64,000 nt of DNA from Hymenobacter ginkgonis (GCF_009755225.1 NZ_WQKZ01000002.1:62001-126000), one strand, 5' to 3'; positions 8,458-17,191 are shown, numbered from the stretch's first letter. Numbers and translations are program-made. The notes: generated from the sequence alone by a model not told the origin.

Positions 8458-8649
8458 TCAGTGGCTGGGCGCACGCGCCTCAATGGTGCGCTGCAACGCC
8501 TCAACGTCGAGCGCCGCGCCGCAGGCGCCACCGCAGCCTTTGGCGCAGCCCGCCTGGCCTTTAGCGGCAAAAGCCAGCCAAAATCGGCGACCGATATAAA
8601 AAAGCGCCGCGGCAAAAAGCGCCAGAATAATGAGCAGTTGAACGTCCAT
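8458..8649 (-). CDS. FeoB-associated Cys-rich membrane protein-like small protein
   Basis: This 63-residue protein has one membrane helix at about residues 4-22 (LLIILALFAAALFYIGRRFW) followed by a short cysteine- and glycine-rich cytosolic tail (CAKGCGGACG). This layout matches the FeoB-associated Cys-rich membrane protein family, thought to assist ferrous iron uptake. No feoA or feoB is nearby, so the iron link rests on family resemblance only. The next gene on the same strand, upstream, is the inositol monophosphatase gene 62 bp away, so the two may share a transcript. Confidence 0.65.
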   Translation of the reverse strand: MDVQLLIILALFAAALFYIGRRFWLAFAAKGQAGCAKGCGGACGAALDVEALQRTIEARAPSH

Positions 8650-8711
8650 GATGCGGTTAAAACCGTGGGCAGGAGGGGAAAGTTTACGCAGCTACCCCTT
8701 CGCGAAAAGTG

Positions 8712-9530
8712 CTACGACCGATACCCTTCTTGCCAGTGGCGATGCATTACGGCCTGCATCTCGTCGTGCAGCAAACCGTTGGTGGCAAACGTTTCGCGGC
8801 TGAAAACCGGGTCGCCATCTTTGAGCCACTGCGTCACCCTACCCCCTGCTTCGCGCACGAGCAAAATGCCGGCGGCCACGTCGTAGGAATTGATGTTGAA
8901 TTCGAAGTAGCTGTCGAAGCGCCCACAAGCCACGTAGGCTAGGTCGGTGGCAGCCGAGCCCCAACGGCGGATGCCCCGCGAGTTCTGCATGTACTCGGTG
9001 AGGATGCGCAGGTAAGCCTCGATGTGATCGAATTTATAAAATGGCAAGCCCGTCGCAATGAGCGAGTCGTTCATTTTAGCCGCCGAGCTTACGTGGATGG
9101 GCTGGTCATTTAGGAAAGCGCCGTGGCCTTGCGCGCCGCGGAAGCACTCGTCGCGGCTCACCTCGTAAACTACGCCCAGCACCGGCTCGTTGCCGCGCGC
9201 CAGGGCTACGCTCACTGCGAAGCAGGGTAGGCCGTGGATAAAGTTGGTGGTGCCGTCGAGCGGGTCAATTATCCAGCGGTATTCCACGCTGGCGTCGTCG
9301 TTGGCCACGGTGCCTTCCTCGGTTACGAAGCCAGCTTCGGGAAATAGCTTTTGCAGGCCATCGACCAGCATTTTTTCCGACTCCTTATCAACGTACGAAA
9401 CGAGGTCGTGCAGGCCCTTGGTTACGATTTTTGATTGGTCGAAGCTGCTTACTTGCTCGCGGATAAAAGCGCCGGCCTGGCGGCAGAGGTCGGCAACGGA
9501 ATAAGAGAGTTGAAGAAGGTCGGGCGTCAT
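8712..9530 (-). CDS. Inositol monophosphatase family protein
   Basis: This is a 272-residue Mg2+-dependent phosphatase of the SuhB/IMPase/CysQ superfamily, which removes phosphate from inositol monophosphates or related sugar and nucleotide phosphates. The metal-binding residues are visible: E71-E72 in FVTEEGT, D89 and D92 in IIDPLDGTTNF, and the late aspartate in YDVAAGILLVREAGG. The start is ATG 9530; the frame is open 16 codons further, but those residues match nothing. A palindromic repeat lies just upstream. The exact substrate cannot be told from sequence. Confidence 0.9.
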   Translation of the reverse strand: MTPDLLQLSYSVADLCRQAGAFIREQVSSFDQSKIVTKGLHDLVSYVDKESEKMLVDGLQKLFPEAGFVTEEGTVANDDASVEYRWIIDPLDGTTNFIHGLPCFAVSVALARGNEPVLGVVYEVSRDECFRGAQGHGAFLNDQPIHVSSAAKMNDSLIATGLPFYKFDHIEAYLRILTEYMQNSRGIRRWGSAATDLAYVACGRFDSYFEFNINSYDVAAGILLVREAGGRVTQWLKDGDPVFSRETFATNGLLHDEMQAVMHRHWQEGYRS

Positions 9531-9581
9531 GGTGTTTGGAGAAGAATTATCACTAAAGAAAAAGACGGTTTTATCCAAAGT

Positions 9582-9670
9582 CGAACGTCAGGCGGAGCTT
9601 GCCGAAGCATTTCGCTCGCACCGCTTAATGAAGCGGCAGAGATGCTTTGACAAGCTCCGCCTAGCGTTCG
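9582..9670. repeat. Palindromic intergenic repeat (GGCGGAGCTTG variant)
   Basis: CGAACGTCAGGCGGAGCTTG near 9582 is matched by CAAGCTCCGCCTAGCGTTCG ending at 9670, with an inner stem CCGCTT/AAGCGG. It shares the GAACGT ends and the central GAAGCAT/ATGCTT with the copies at 3391, 29239 and 39939, but differs in the GGCGGAGC segment. It separates lnt from the phosphatase gene, both leftward. Confidence 0.7.
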
Positions 9671-9681
9671 CTTTAAAAAAT

Positions 9682-11370
9682 TTACTGCTTCCGCAGCAGC
9701 GCCCCTACCCCCGCTCCGAGCAGCAGGAGCACCGCCAGGGCTTGGGCGCCGGGCCCAATGAGCTCGCCGTGCTGGGCGTAGAAGGTGAGCTCCGTATTAA
9801 GGTGCACGGTGCCGCGGCTGGCGGTCGGAATCCAGGCGGGCTCACGCTGGTAGACCTCGCCTTTTTGGTTGATAAAACCGGTGAAGCCCGTATTGGCCGC
9901 GCGAGCTAGGTCGCGGCGGGTTTCGATGCAGCGCAGGCCGCCATAGGTTAGCAGCTGCCGGTAGCCGGGCGAATCGTGCCACCAGGCGTCGTTGGTGCTC
10001 AGGGCCAGCAGCGTGGCGCCGTTGCGAGCGTATTCGCTCACGAAGTCGCCGTAGATGGATTCGTAGCAGATGAGGGGTGCCAAGCGCAAGGCGGACGCGT
10101 TGGCGGGCGCCGCAAACACGGTGCGCTCGGTCTGGCTGCCGTAGGAACCCACGAAGCCACCCAAGTCAATGTTACTGAGCACACTGCTGAGGATGGGCGG
10201 AATTTTTTCGACCCCCGGCACGAGCCGCGACTTGTGGTAGATGGCCAGCGGCGCGCTGGCGCTGGCAAAGTAGCCAGCGGCGTTGTTGTAGTCGTAATAG
10301 CCCACGTCGTCGCGGTGGCGGGCCGTGGCACTGGCCGCCTCCTTGCTCGGGTAGGAATTGATGGTGGTGATGCCCGTGAGCAGGGCCACGCCCGGGTGCC
10401 GCCCCAGCCATTCGCGAATGCGCCGGATTCTAAAATCGCTCTCAATGGTGCTTTCCCAAATAGCCTCTTCCAGGGCAGTTTCGGGCCAGATTACCAGCCG
10501 CGTGGCGGGCGTGAGGTGCTGCTCCGAGAGGGTGAGATAACGGGTAAGCTGCTCGCTGGGAGGAATAAATTTATCGCCGCCCTCAAATTTCTCTACGTAG
10601 GGGTCAAAGTTGGGCTGCACGACAACGACTTCCTCAGTCGGGCCCTTTTCTTGGTAGTTGTGCCCGATGAGGAGGGAAATACCCACTGGCAGCCCAACCG
10701 CTACCAGCGGCAGCGCCCAGCGCCAGCGGCGGGACTGGCGGCTAGCTAGGGCCCTTACCCCCCCTCGGCCAAACCAAGCCCAAAATACCAGCAGATTCAC
10801 GGCCCATACCCAGACCGAGCCGCCCAGAAAACCGGTGTACTCGTACCACTGCACCCATTGCGGCGCGGCCGCGAAGCCATTGCCGAGCGTGAGCCAGGGC
10901 CAGGTGAGGTCCCAGTGCAGGTGCAGTTGCTCGAAGGCTATCCAGTAGATGGGCAGCGAGAGGTAGCCCACGCGGTTGCCAAGCCGCTTTTTGGTTTGCC
11001 GAAAGGCCATGAGCGGCAGGCACATGAGCAACGCGTTCAGCACTACGGCGGCGATGCCGGCCGGCAAGGAGGAATAGCTTACCCACCAGGTAGTGAGCGC
11101 ATTCCAACAAAGCAACAGGAAGTAGGTACTGGCAAAAACACGCCGCTTGCGGGCGCCTTGCTGCGTAAGCTGGCGCTCCAGCACTAGGTAGGGCAGCCAG
11201 GCGCCAAACAGCAGCAGCGACGGCCACGCGGAGGGGTAGGGCACCCAGCCGCCCGAGAGCAGCAGGGCCCCCAACACCACCAGCACCACCGGCTGCTGCC
11301 AGAAACTGGTCGGCGTAGCCAGGCGGCTAGTCGTTGGCCTCGGGGTCGTCGTCGGTTGCGTCGGCGTCAT
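9682..11370 (-). CDS. lnt: Apolipoprotein N-acyltransferase
   Basis: Lnt adds the third acyl chain to outer-membrane lipoproteins in the inner membrane. The protein is about 562 residues with a hydrophobic N-terminal half of six or so membrane helices, then a periplasmic nitrilase-like domain. The catalytic triad is intact: Glu in VIWPETALEE (about 293), Lys in YHKSRLVPGVE (about 379) and Cys in PLICYESIYGDF (about 435). The final helix is at the C-terminus (ALAVLLLLGAGVGALL). The ATG at 11370 overlaps the end of rsmI by 44 bp, suggesting translational coupling; an ATG at 11415 would lengthen the overlap and adds only a Thr-rich tail. Confidence 0.93.
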   Translation of the reverse strand: MTPTQPTTTPRPTTSRLATPTSFWQQPVVLVVLGALLLSGGWVPYPSAWPSLLLFGAWLPYLVLERQLTQQGARKRRVFASTYFLLLCWNALTTWWVSYSSLPAGIAAVVLNALLMCLPLMAFRQTKKRLGNRVGYLSLPIYWIAFEQLHLHWDLTWPWLTLGNGFAAAPQWVQWYEYTGFLGGSVWVWAVNLLVFWAWFGRGGVRALASRQSRRWRWALPLVAVGLPVGISLLIGHNYQEKGPTEEVVVVQPNFDPYVEKFEGGDKFIPPSEQLTRYLTLSEQHLTPATRLVIWPETALEEAIWESTIESDFRIRRIREWLGRHPGVALLTGITTINSYPSKEAASATARHRDDVGYYDYNNAAGYFASASAPLAIYHKSRLVPGVEKIPPILSSVLSNIDLGGFVGSYGSQTERTVFAAPANASALRLAPLICYESIYGDFVSEYARNGATLLALSTNDAWWHDSPGYRQLLTYGGLRCIETRRDLARAANTGFTGFINQKGEVYQREPAWIPTASRGTVHLNTELTFYAQHGELIGPGAQALAVLLLLGAGVGALLRKQ

Positions 11371-12088
11371 CGTTGTCGTATTTGCTGCTGCGTTCGGTTC
11401 GTTCTTGTTTGGCACCTTCTACTACCAATACTATTTCGCCCTTAATGGCGGGGCGGGCCGCCAGGGTAGCGGCCAGCTCGCCCAAAGTAGCGGTGAGGGT
11501 TTCTTCAAAAAGCTTGGTCAGCTCGCGGCTGACGGAGGCGGGCCGCTCGGGGCCAAAAACTTCGGCCAGTTGCGTAAGCGTTTTCACGATGCGGTGCGGC
11601 GACTCGTAAAAAATCAACGTTCGGGTTTCGCTTGCTAGTTCGCGCAGGCGAGTTTGGCGGCCTTTTTTCACGGGCAAAAACCCTTCAAACGAAAACCGCT
11701 CGGCCCCGAAGCCCGATTTTAGCAGGGCCGGCACGAAGGCCGTGGCACCGGGCAGGCATTCTACCCGCAGCCCCTGGGCCAGGCACTCGCGCACCAGCAA
11801 AAAGCCGGGGTCGGAGATGCCGGGCGTGCCCGCGTCGGAGATGAGGGCCATGCGCTCGCCCTTGGCCAGGCGTTCGAGCAGGCGCGGCACTACCTGGTGC
11901 TCGTTGTGCAGGTGGTAGGCTTGCAGCGGTTTTTTTAACTCGAGGTGTTGCAGCAGGCGGCCGCTGGTGCGGGTGTCTTCGCAGAGCACCAGGTCTACTT
12001 CGCCCAGCGTTCGGATGGCCCGCAGCGTGATGTCTTCGAGGTTGCCAATGGGGGTAGGCACTAGGGTGAGGGCAGCGGCTTCGGGCAT
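11327..12088 (-). CDS. rsmI: 16S rRNA (cytidine(1402)-2'-O)-methyltransferase
   Basis: RsmI methylates the ribose of C1402 in the decoding centre using S-adenosylmethionine. This 253-residue protein opens with the family motif LVPTPIGNLEDITLRA and contains LCEDTR and ALISDAGTPGISDPGF, all typical of the tetrapyrrole-methylase fold. The C-terminus is acidic and low-complexity (DDADATDDDPEAND) and overlaps the start of lnt. The start is ATG 12088; a TACCTTTG element ends only four bases before it, so the message may be leaderless. Confidence 0.95.
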   Translation of the reverse strand: MPEAAALTLVPTPIGNLEDITLRAIRTLGEVDLVLCEDTRTSGRLLQHLELKKPLQAYHLHNEHQVVPRLLERLAKGERMALISDAGTPGISDPGFLLVRECLAQGLRVECLPGATAFVPALLKSGFGAERFSFEGFLPVKKGRQTRLRELASETRTLIFYESPHRIVKTLTQLAEVFGPERPASVSRELTKLFEETLTATLGELAATLAARPAIKGEIVLVVEGAKQERTERSSKYDNDDADATDDDPEAND

Positions 12089-12092
12089 AAAG

Positions 12093-12100
12093 CAAAGGTA
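12093..12100 (-). promoter_or_regulatory. Bacteroidota -7 element TACCTTTG before rsmI
   Basis: TACCTTTG on the minus strand matches the Bacteroidota -7 consensus TAnnTTTG. It lies four bases from the rsmI ATG, which would put transcription start at or next to the start codon. Confidence 0.5.
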
Positions 12101-12118
12101 GGGCTGAGGCGAATGAGT

Positions 12119-12162
12119 GCAGGAGCGAGCCAACTGCTGCCCAGCAGTTGGCTCGCTCCTGC
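12119..12162. repeat. 44-bp near-perfect palindrome between divergent genes
   Basis: GCAGGAGCGAGCCAACTGCTG is matched by its exact reverse complement after two bases. It lies between the divergent genes rsmI and the acidic protein gene at 12236, so it cannot be a terminator for either. It may be a binding site or another class of palindromic repeat. Confidence 0.7.
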
Positions 12163-12235
12163 TTTAGGACTTGAAAAACCCAAACGGCCAAACCTAAGTA
12201 CACACCTCTACCATTTGCTTAGCTTTCCTACCCTT

Positions 12236-12757
12236 ATGTCTGTCGACCCCAACAACCGTCCCATCCGCGTCATCAACGACGATACGACCGAAGAAGAATT
12301 TGCCGCTGGCTTGCGCATTCCGAATGCCGACCCGCCTAAAAACGAGAAGGCGCGCGGCGGCTTTGGCAACCGCGAGGGCAAAGAGGGCTACGGCACCGAC
12401 AGCAGCGAGGGCATTACGGCCACCGCCATGAATGCTCGCACCGATGCGCCCGACGATCAGCAGCCCGGTGACAACATGCGCACCGCTGGCGAAGGCGCCG
12501 ACCAGCGCCGCGACCAGGACTTACCTAGCCCCGATGACGAGCGCGACGACGACGGCCGCCGCCCCCACCGGGGCCCCGTAGACGAGATTGAAGCCGACGA
12601 TATGCGCGGTGGCCCCGACGAAATGGAGGATGCCGACTCGCACGTGGGCATGGGCCAAATGGCTCCCAAGTCACCCGCCGCCATCACGGGCACCGACACT
12701 AACGCGGAGCTGACCGACCCTGGCGCGCAAGACTCGGCCATCGACCAAGGATTTTAG
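12236..12757 (+). CDS. Acidic, disordered hydrophilic protein
   Basis: The 173-residue product has no hydrophobic stretch, is very rich in Asp, Glu, Gly and Pro, and lacks cysteine, so it is almost certainly disordered and soluble. Examples are DDTTEEEFAAG, PDDERDDDGRRPHRG and DEMEDADSHVGMG. No enzymatic motif was found and the family was not recognised. Two smaller hydrophilic genes follow on the same strand at 12858 and 13084. The composition recalls stress-related hydrophilins, but that is inference. The ATG at 12236 follows a pyrimidine-rich leader and is preferred over 12113, which lies at the palindrome. Confidence 0.7.
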   Translation: MSVDPNNRPIRVINDDTTEEEFAAGLRIPNADPPKNEKARGGFGNREGKEGYGTDSSEGITATAMNARTDAPDDQQPGDNMRTAGEGADQRRDQDLPSPDDERDDDGRRPHRGPVDEIEADDMRGGPDEMEDADSHVGMGQMAPKSPAAITGTDTNAELTDPGAQDSAIDQGF

Positions 12758-12837
12758 TTGAGTTATGAATAGAAAGTATGAGCCGTGAATTGCTTCCAGG
12801 CTCGTTATTTTCTATTCGCGACTCATAATTTTCAACT
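12757..12837. repeat. Imperfect inverted repeat after the acidic protein gene
   Basis: GTTGAGTTATGAATAGAAA at the left is roughly complementary to TTTTCTATTCGCGACTCATAA and TTCAAC at the right. It is AT-richer than its surroundings and resembles a decayed palindromic element; it may act as a weak terminator. Confidence 0.45.
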
Positions 12838-12857
12838 CATATTTTCTTTTCAATAGC

Positions 12858-13031
12858 ATGGCTGACCATAAATCAAGCAAGCAGGGCGAGTCGCATCAGG
12901 GCGGCCCCAACGTAGCCAAGCAAGCCGCTGGCACGGGTGAAGACAACGACACCCAGCGCGACGAGAAGACCGAAAAGCGCCTGCAAGAAGACGCTAAGGA
13001 TGCCCCCGTAACGCACCCTAACCGCCACTAG
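12858..13031 (+). CDS. Small hydrophilic protein, paralogue of the next gene
   Basis: This is a 57-residue gene starting at ATG 12858 (MADHKSSKQGESHQGG) and ending at TAG 13031. It is highly charged, has no hydrophobic segment and ends KRLQEDAKDAPVTHPNRH. The same end appears as ERLEDEAQDAGTTHPNRGHN in the gene at 13084, so the two are tandem paralogues separated by 52 bp. The function is unknown. Conservation of the tail in two neighbouring frames is the main evidence that both are translated. Confidence 0.65.
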   Translation: MADHKSSKQGESHQGGPNVAKQAAGTGEDNDTQRDEKTEKRLQEDAKDAPVTHPNRH

Positions 13032-13083
13032 CCTAAACCCTGGCTACCTAGGGGAATTGTTTTTACTACTTACTACTACTCCT

Positions 13084-13296
13084 ATGTCTACCCACCACCA
13101 AGAGCAGAACAAACAGTCGCAGACCAACAAAAACCAAGCTGGCTTGCCCGAGCAAAGCAAAGCTGACGCCCTGCCCGCCGGCAACCTCGACGAAGCCACC
13201 GAAGAGCGCCTCGAAGATGAAGCCCAGGATGCAGGCACCACGCACCCCAACCGTGGCCACAATAAACCCGACAACGGCAAAGGCAGCTACGCCTAG
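13084..13296 (+). CDS. Small hydrophilic protein with conserved THPNR tail
   Basis: The product is 70 residues starting at ATG 13084 (MSTHHQEQNKQSQTNKNQAG), rich in Gln, Asn, Glu and Asp, with no membrane segment. The stretch EERLEDEAQDAGTTHPNR repeats the end of the preceding gene, and a short glycine-rich tail follows. A clear terminator lies 28 bp after the stop. It probably forms a small operon or gene family with the two genes upstream. The function is unknown. Confidence 0.65.
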   Translation: MSTHHQEQNKQSQTNKNQAGLPEQSKADALPAGNLDEATEERLEDEAQDAGTTHPNRGHNKPDNGKGSYA

Positions 13297-13323
13297 TTTT
13301 TGCTGCTCGACTAGTGAAATACT

Positions 13324-13352
13324 TAGCCCCGTGCCCTTGGCCGGGGCTTTTT
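13324..13352 (+). terminator. Rho-independent terminator after the small hydrophilic genes
   Basis: AGCCCCG pairs with CGGGGCT and is followed by a T run at 13348-13352. It ends the 12236-13296 gene group before the phosphatase gene. Confidence 0.75.
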
Positions 13353-13394
13353 CGTAGCTAATCTTTTGTCCACCTATACGCTCTTTATTTGCTC

Positions 13395-14096
13395 ATGGCC
13401 CGCCGCTTTGCCGCTACTGATTTGCATGGTTGCTTGCGCACTTTCCGCTACTTGGTGGAAGAAAAACTGCGCTTGCAACCTACTGACACGCTCTACTTGC
13501 TGGGCGACTACGTAAATAAAGGTCCCGATAGCGGCGGCATGCTCGACTACCTTCTGTATCTGCAAGCTGCTGGCTACCAAGTATACTGCCTGCGCGGCAA
13601 CCACGAGCAGGAGTTGCTTGACGCCGCTCATGGCCACCACGAAAAAATGTGGCTCACGGCCGCCGAACGGGAGATGACGCTTACCAGCTTCGGCATATCG
13701 GCGGTGGCCGACCTGCCGGCCAAGTACCTGACCTGGCTAGCAGCCCTGCCCTACGAACTAGAGCTGCCCGGTTTTGTGCTGGTGCACGCGGGCTACAACT
13801 TTGCCCTGCCCCCTGCTGCCATGCGCCGCGATTATTACACCATGCTCAATACCAAGAGCTTCGTATTTGACCCTTCGCGCCTGGCGGGCAAGCGCTTGCT
13901 GCACGGCCACGTCCCTACCCCCCTAGCCACGGTGCAAGCCCAGGTAGCCGCCCGCGCCGGAGCCATCTGCCTCGACGCGGGCGGCGTGTTCCGCCACAAC
14001 CCCGAGCTGCGCCACCTTGTGGCACTCGACCTCGATAGCTGGGAGCTGCACCGAGCTGAGAACCGCGAGGAGCCCTACCCCATCGCGCAGCGCTGA
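13395..14096 (+). CDS. Metallophosphoesterase (PPP-family serine/threonine phosphatase-like)
   Basis: The 233-residue protein belongs to the calcineurin-like phosphoesterases, which use two metal ions to hydrolyse phosphoesters. All signature blocks are visible: ATDLHGC (DxH), LLGDYVNKGPDSGG (GDxxxxG), CLRGNHEQE (GNHE), LVHAGYNF and LLHGHVPT, closing with CLDAGGVF. This matches bacterial PrpA/PrpB-like protein phosphatases or symmetric Ap4A hydrolases; the choice between them cannot be made here. The start is ATG 13395 rather than TTG 13389. Transcription is separated from the upstream genes by a terminator. Confidence 0.88.
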   Translation: MARRFAATDLHGCLRTFRYLVEEKLRLQPTDTLYLLGDYVNKGPDSGGMLDYLLYLQAAGYQVYCLRGNHEQELLDAAHGHHEKMWLTAAEREMTLTSFGISAVADLPAKYLTWLAALPYELELPGFVLVHAGYNFALPPAAMRRDYYTMLNTKSFVFDPSRLAGKRLLHGHVPTPLATVQAQVAARAGAICLDAGGVFRHNPELRHLVALDLDSWELHRAENREEPYPIAQR

Positions 14097-14135
14097 GCTT
14101 TAGCTCTGCCCATTCGGTAGAGGTGCGCGGGCACC

Positions 14136-14849
14136 CTACCCTCCTATTGGCGGCCCAGCGGCGGCCACCGGGGTGCCGCTTTTAAGTAATAGTTGCCGAA
14201 TGGCCGCCATGTGGGCGAGCAATACCACCGGCACCACCAAGGCAGGCAACCAATTAAACGGAAAATACAGAATAGCCACGTTAGGCTGCTCGAATGCCAG
14301 GCGCTGAAACGGCGAGGGCGCCGACAGTACCGCCGTTACGACGATATGGAAGAGCAAGCCCAAGCCCACAACATTCCACAGCAGCAACCCGCGCGTACCC
14401 AAGCGCTGCCGCCGAACGAAGTAGTACACCGCTGGGGCGCTTAAACCCATTAATATATCCCAATTTCGGCCTGCAAATGTCATCTCGCGCGGAACGGCTT
14501 GGTGCAAGTACAACCCAAACAGTACCAGCTCTACCGGCAGGCGCACTACGTGCAGCAGGGTGAGGGTAGCGAGGTGCAGGCCATCGAGGTAGCGCCGGCC
14601 GCGGGCCGTGCCCACCAGCGCCAGCAGCAGCGCCCCGGGTGGTAGCAATAGCAAGGCCAGCCGCGGCGGCCAGCCCGTAGCCACCGTGTAAAAGCCACTC
14701 AGCGCGCAAGCACCCTGCACTAACAGCCACATCAGCAGCACAAACAGGGTGCGCCCCGAGCGATGCGACGCGTAGTACAGCAGCCCAATCGCCAGGGCTG
14801 TGACGAGACCAAAAGCCAAGCTGAGGAAAGACGGAACAGAGGGTAGCAT
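14136..14849 (-). CDS. Polytopic membrane protein of unknown function
   Basis: The product is 237 residues with about seven predicted membrane helices spread over its length (for example LAFGLVTALAIGLLYYAS, LALLLLPPGALLLALVG and LPALVVPVVLLAHMAA). No enzyme motif was recognised. It sits directly downstream of a Crp/Fnr-type regulator on the same strand (91 bp gap), the usual position for a target gene of such regulators. The start is set at ATG 14849, just before the first helix; ATG 14909 would add 20 residues. Confidence 0.6.
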   Translation of the reverse strand: MLPSVPSFLSLAFGLVTALAIGLLYYASHRSGRTLFVLLMWLLVQGACALSGFYTVATGWPPRLALLLLPPGALLLALVGTARGRRYLDGLHLATLTLLHVVRLPVELVLFGLYLHQAVPREMTFAGRNWDILMGLSAPAVYYFVRRQRLGTRGLLLWNVVGLGLLFHIVVTAVLSAPSPFQRLAFEQPNVAILYFPFNWLPALVVPVVLLAHMAAIRQLLLKSGTPVAAAGPPIGG

Positions 14850-14940
14850 GGCAGCGCGCAAGTAAGTGAAATTGCCTTGCAAAGGAATCGGCGCCACCGG
14901 GGCCGCCACTTGCCAAATGACAAGAACTGCTGCTAACCAG

Positions 14941-15522
14941 CTATTTTCTGGCCAGGCCCTTTCGGATACGGCTGAGCGAAGTGTCCGTGATACCTAAGTA
15001 AGACGCAATGTGCCGCAGCGGAGCGTGCTGCACTACTTCGGGGTTTGTTCGTAGCAAATTTTCGTAGCGGGCCGCAGCCGGCTCGGTGATGGTGGCCAGC
15101 ATCCGCATTTTGAGGGCAGCAAAGCCCCGCACCAGCATAGAGCGGCCAAATTCCCGGAACTCGGGGCGAGCATGAAACAGCGCATTCAGCTGCGCATACG
15201 TGATGCTCCAGCCCTGGCAAGCGGTGAGGGCCTGCACGTATTCTTGCGAGGGCGTGCGCTGAAAAAAGGACGCTACTTCAAAAACCACTTGCCCACTCGC
15301 GTAGAAGGCCGTTGTTACCTCGTTGCCGTCCGTGTCGTGGGCGAAGGCTCGTAAAACGCCTGTGCTCAGAAAAAAGTAATCGTCGCTGATTTTCCCCGCT
15401 TGCAGCAAAAAGTCGTTTTTGCCAAGCACCTTGGGGCTAAACTCCTCGGCTATATCCGCCGCCTGTGCAGCCGTGATAAAGCCGGTGCTTTGCAGAAATA
15501 AGCGTAATTTATCGTTGGGCAT
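14941..15522 (-). CDS. Crp/Fnr-family transcriptional regulator
   Basis: This 193-residue regulator has an N-terminal cyclic-nucleotide-binding-like beta barrel ([20 protein letters not shown], then [17 protein letters not shown]) and a C-terminal winged helix ([20 protein letters not shown]). It lacks the cysteines of Fnr. Many Bacteroidota copies of this subgroup control small membrane proteins or oxidoreductases beside them, which fits the downstream membrane protein. The start is ATG 15522. The gene diverges from glyA with about 170 bp between them. Confidence 0.88.
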   Translation of the reverse strand: MPNDKLRLFLQSTGFITAAQAADIAEEFSPKVLGKNDFLLQAGKISDDYFFLSTGVLRAFAHDTDGNEVTTAFYASGQVVFEVASFFQRTPSQEYVQALTACQGWSITYAQLNALFHARPEFREFGRSMLVRGFAALKMRMLATITEPAAARYENLLRTNPEVVQHAPLRHIASYLGITDTSLSRIRKGLARK

Positions 15523-15680
15523 AGTAAAATAATCAGTTACCAAGCCCGGCCTAGCCACCGTGCTGCAACATACATTTCACCGGTAGTCGGGGCGGCGCAA
15601 CTGGGGGTGGCTAGCCAGCCGGGGCGGTGGCATCCTACCTGGTGGCAAGCTAAAGCTTACCGCACTACTGTAGCTCGTCG

Positions 15681-15688
15681 TACTTTTG
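15681..15688 (+). promoter_or_regulatory. Bacteroidota -7 element TACTTTTG before glyA
   Basis: TACTTTTG matches TAnnTTTG and ends five bases before the glyA ATG, implying a very short or absent leader. No clear -33 TTTG was found at the expected spacing. Confidence 0.5.
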
Positions 15689-15693
15689 AGTCT

Positions 15694-17001
15694 ATGCAAG
15701 CTACTGCCCCAACTGCCGCCCCCGCCGCCGTGCACGACGCCACCATTTTCGCCCTCATCGAGCAGGAGCGCCAGCGCCAAACCCACGGCCTCGAACTCAT
15801 TGCCTCCGAAAACTACGTCTCCAACCAAGTGATGGCAGCGCAAGGCTCGGTGCTGACCAACAAGTACGCCGAGGGCTTGCCCGGCAAGCGCTACTACGGT
15901 GGCTGCGAAATAGTTGACCAGATTGAGCAGCTGGCTATCGACCGCATCAAAGAACTGTTTGGGGTGGCGTGGGCCAACGTGCAGCCGCATTCCGGCGCCC
16001 AGGCCAACGCGGCCGTGATGCTGGCCTGCCTCAACCCCGGCGACAAAATATTGGGCTTCGACCTAAGCCACGGCGGCCACCTCACGCACGGCTCGGCAGT
16101 TAATTTTTCGGGCAAATTGTATCAGCCCAGTTTTTATGGGGTAGAGAAAGAAACCGGCCTCATCGACTGGGACAAAGTAGTGGATACCGCCCGCCGCGAG
16201 CGGCCCAAGCTCATCATCTGCGGGGCCTCGGCGTACTCGCGCGATTGGAACTATGCTGCCCTGCGCCGCGCCGCCGACGAGGTGGGCGCCCTGCTGCTGG
16301 CCGACATTTCGCACCCCGCTGGCCTCATCGCCAAGGGTTTGCTCAACAATCCGTTCGAGCACTGCCACATCGTCACCACTACTACCCACAAAACCCTGCG
16401 CGGCCCGCGCGGCGGCCTCATTTTGCTGGGCCAGGACTTCGATAACCCCTTCGGCCTGAAAACGCCCAAGGGCGAAACTCGCACGATGTCGGCTGTGCTC
16501 GATTCGGCCGTGTTCCCCGGTACGCAGGGGGGGCCGCTCGAGCACGTGATTGCTGCTAAGGCTGTCGCCTTTGGCGAGGCGCTAGGCGAGAGCTATACCA
16601 AGTACACGCACCAAGTTCAAAAAAATGCTCAGGCGTTGGCCAAGGAATTTCTGAGCCGCGGCTACCATATTATTTCGGGCGGCACCGACAACCACTTGAT
16701 GCTCATTGACCTGCGCTCGAAGGGCCTCACCGGCAAGCTGGCCGAAAACACCCTGGTGCAGGCCGATATCACCATCAACAAAAACATGGTGCCCTTCGAC
16801 GACAAGTCGCCTTTTGTGACGAGCGGCATCCGGATTGGCTCGGCCGCCGTAACTACCCGCGGGCTGGTCGAAACCGACATGGTGCGCATTGTTGAGCTCA
16901 TCGACGAGGCGCTTACCCACCACGCCGACGCCGCCCGCATCACAGGCGTGCGCCACCAGGTCAACGAGTGGCTGCAAGGCTACCCGCTGTTTCAAGCGTA
17001 A
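15694..17001 (+). CDS. glyA: Serine hydroxymethyltransferase
   Basis: GlyA interconverts serine and glycine, passing a one-carbon unit to tetrahydrofolate in the cytosol. The 435-residue protein carries family motifs from the start: [41 protein letters not shown] and the PLP-lysine site [14 protein letters not shown] at about residues 228-241. It also has [11 protein letters not shown] and an ending with [14 protein letters not shown]. The length is normal. The start at ATG 15694 is preferred to 15607 because the conserved part starts soon after it. A long palindromic repeat lies downstream, before tatC. Confidence 0.97.
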   Translation: MQATAPTAAPAAVHDATIFALIEQERQRQTHGLELIASENYVSNQVMAAQGSVLTNKYAEGLPGKRYYGGCEIVDQIEQLAIDRIKELFGVAWANVQPHSGAQANAAVMLACLNPGDKILGFDLSHGGHLTHGSAVNFSGKLYQPSFYGVEKETGLIDWDKVVDTARRERPKLIICGASAYSRDWNYAALRRAADEVGALLLADISHPAGLIAKGLLNNPFEHCHIVTTTTHKTLRGPRGGLILLGQDFDNPFGLKTPKGETRTMSAVLDSAVFPGTQGGPLEHVIAAKAVAFGEALGESYTKYTHQVQKNAQALAKEFLSRGYHIISGGTDNHLMLIDLRSKGLTGKLAENTLVQADITINKNMVPFDDKSPFVTSGIRIGSAAVTTRGLVETDMVRIVELIDEALTHHADAARITGVRHQVNEWLQGYPLFQA

Positions 17002-17046
17002 AGCCGTATAAGGCTGTTAGGCGGGTTAAGCCGTGTAAAAGCCGTC

Positions 17047-17160
17047 TGTCCTTGCGAGCGCAACGAAGTGGAGCGCGGCAATCCTTCCTTGTCGTCTGCC
17101 CTACTGTGCGCACGGAAAGGAAAGATTGCCGCGCTCCACTTCGTTGCGCTCGCAAGGACA
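17047..17160. repeat. Long palindromic repeat, GCAATCC class
   Basis: Arms of 44 bases differ at one position and are separated by 26 bases. The left arm begins TGTCCTTGCGAGCGCAACGA and holds GGAGCGCGGCAATC; the right arm is its reverse complement. It is distinct in sequence from the GTCATGCTGAGC class. It lies between glyA and tatC. Confidence 0.85.
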
Positions 17161-17191
17161 ACCAATTACTAACTATCTCATTATCCAAGCT

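Noticed and set aside
9976..10749. Long frame opposite lnt
   Set aside because: The catalytic triad of Lnt is in the other strand and the antisense product is low-complexity, so it is a shadow.
17047..17160. Long hairpin between glyA and tatC as part of a CRISPR or transposon end
   Set aside because: There is only one pair of arms, no spacers and no transposase frame inside.
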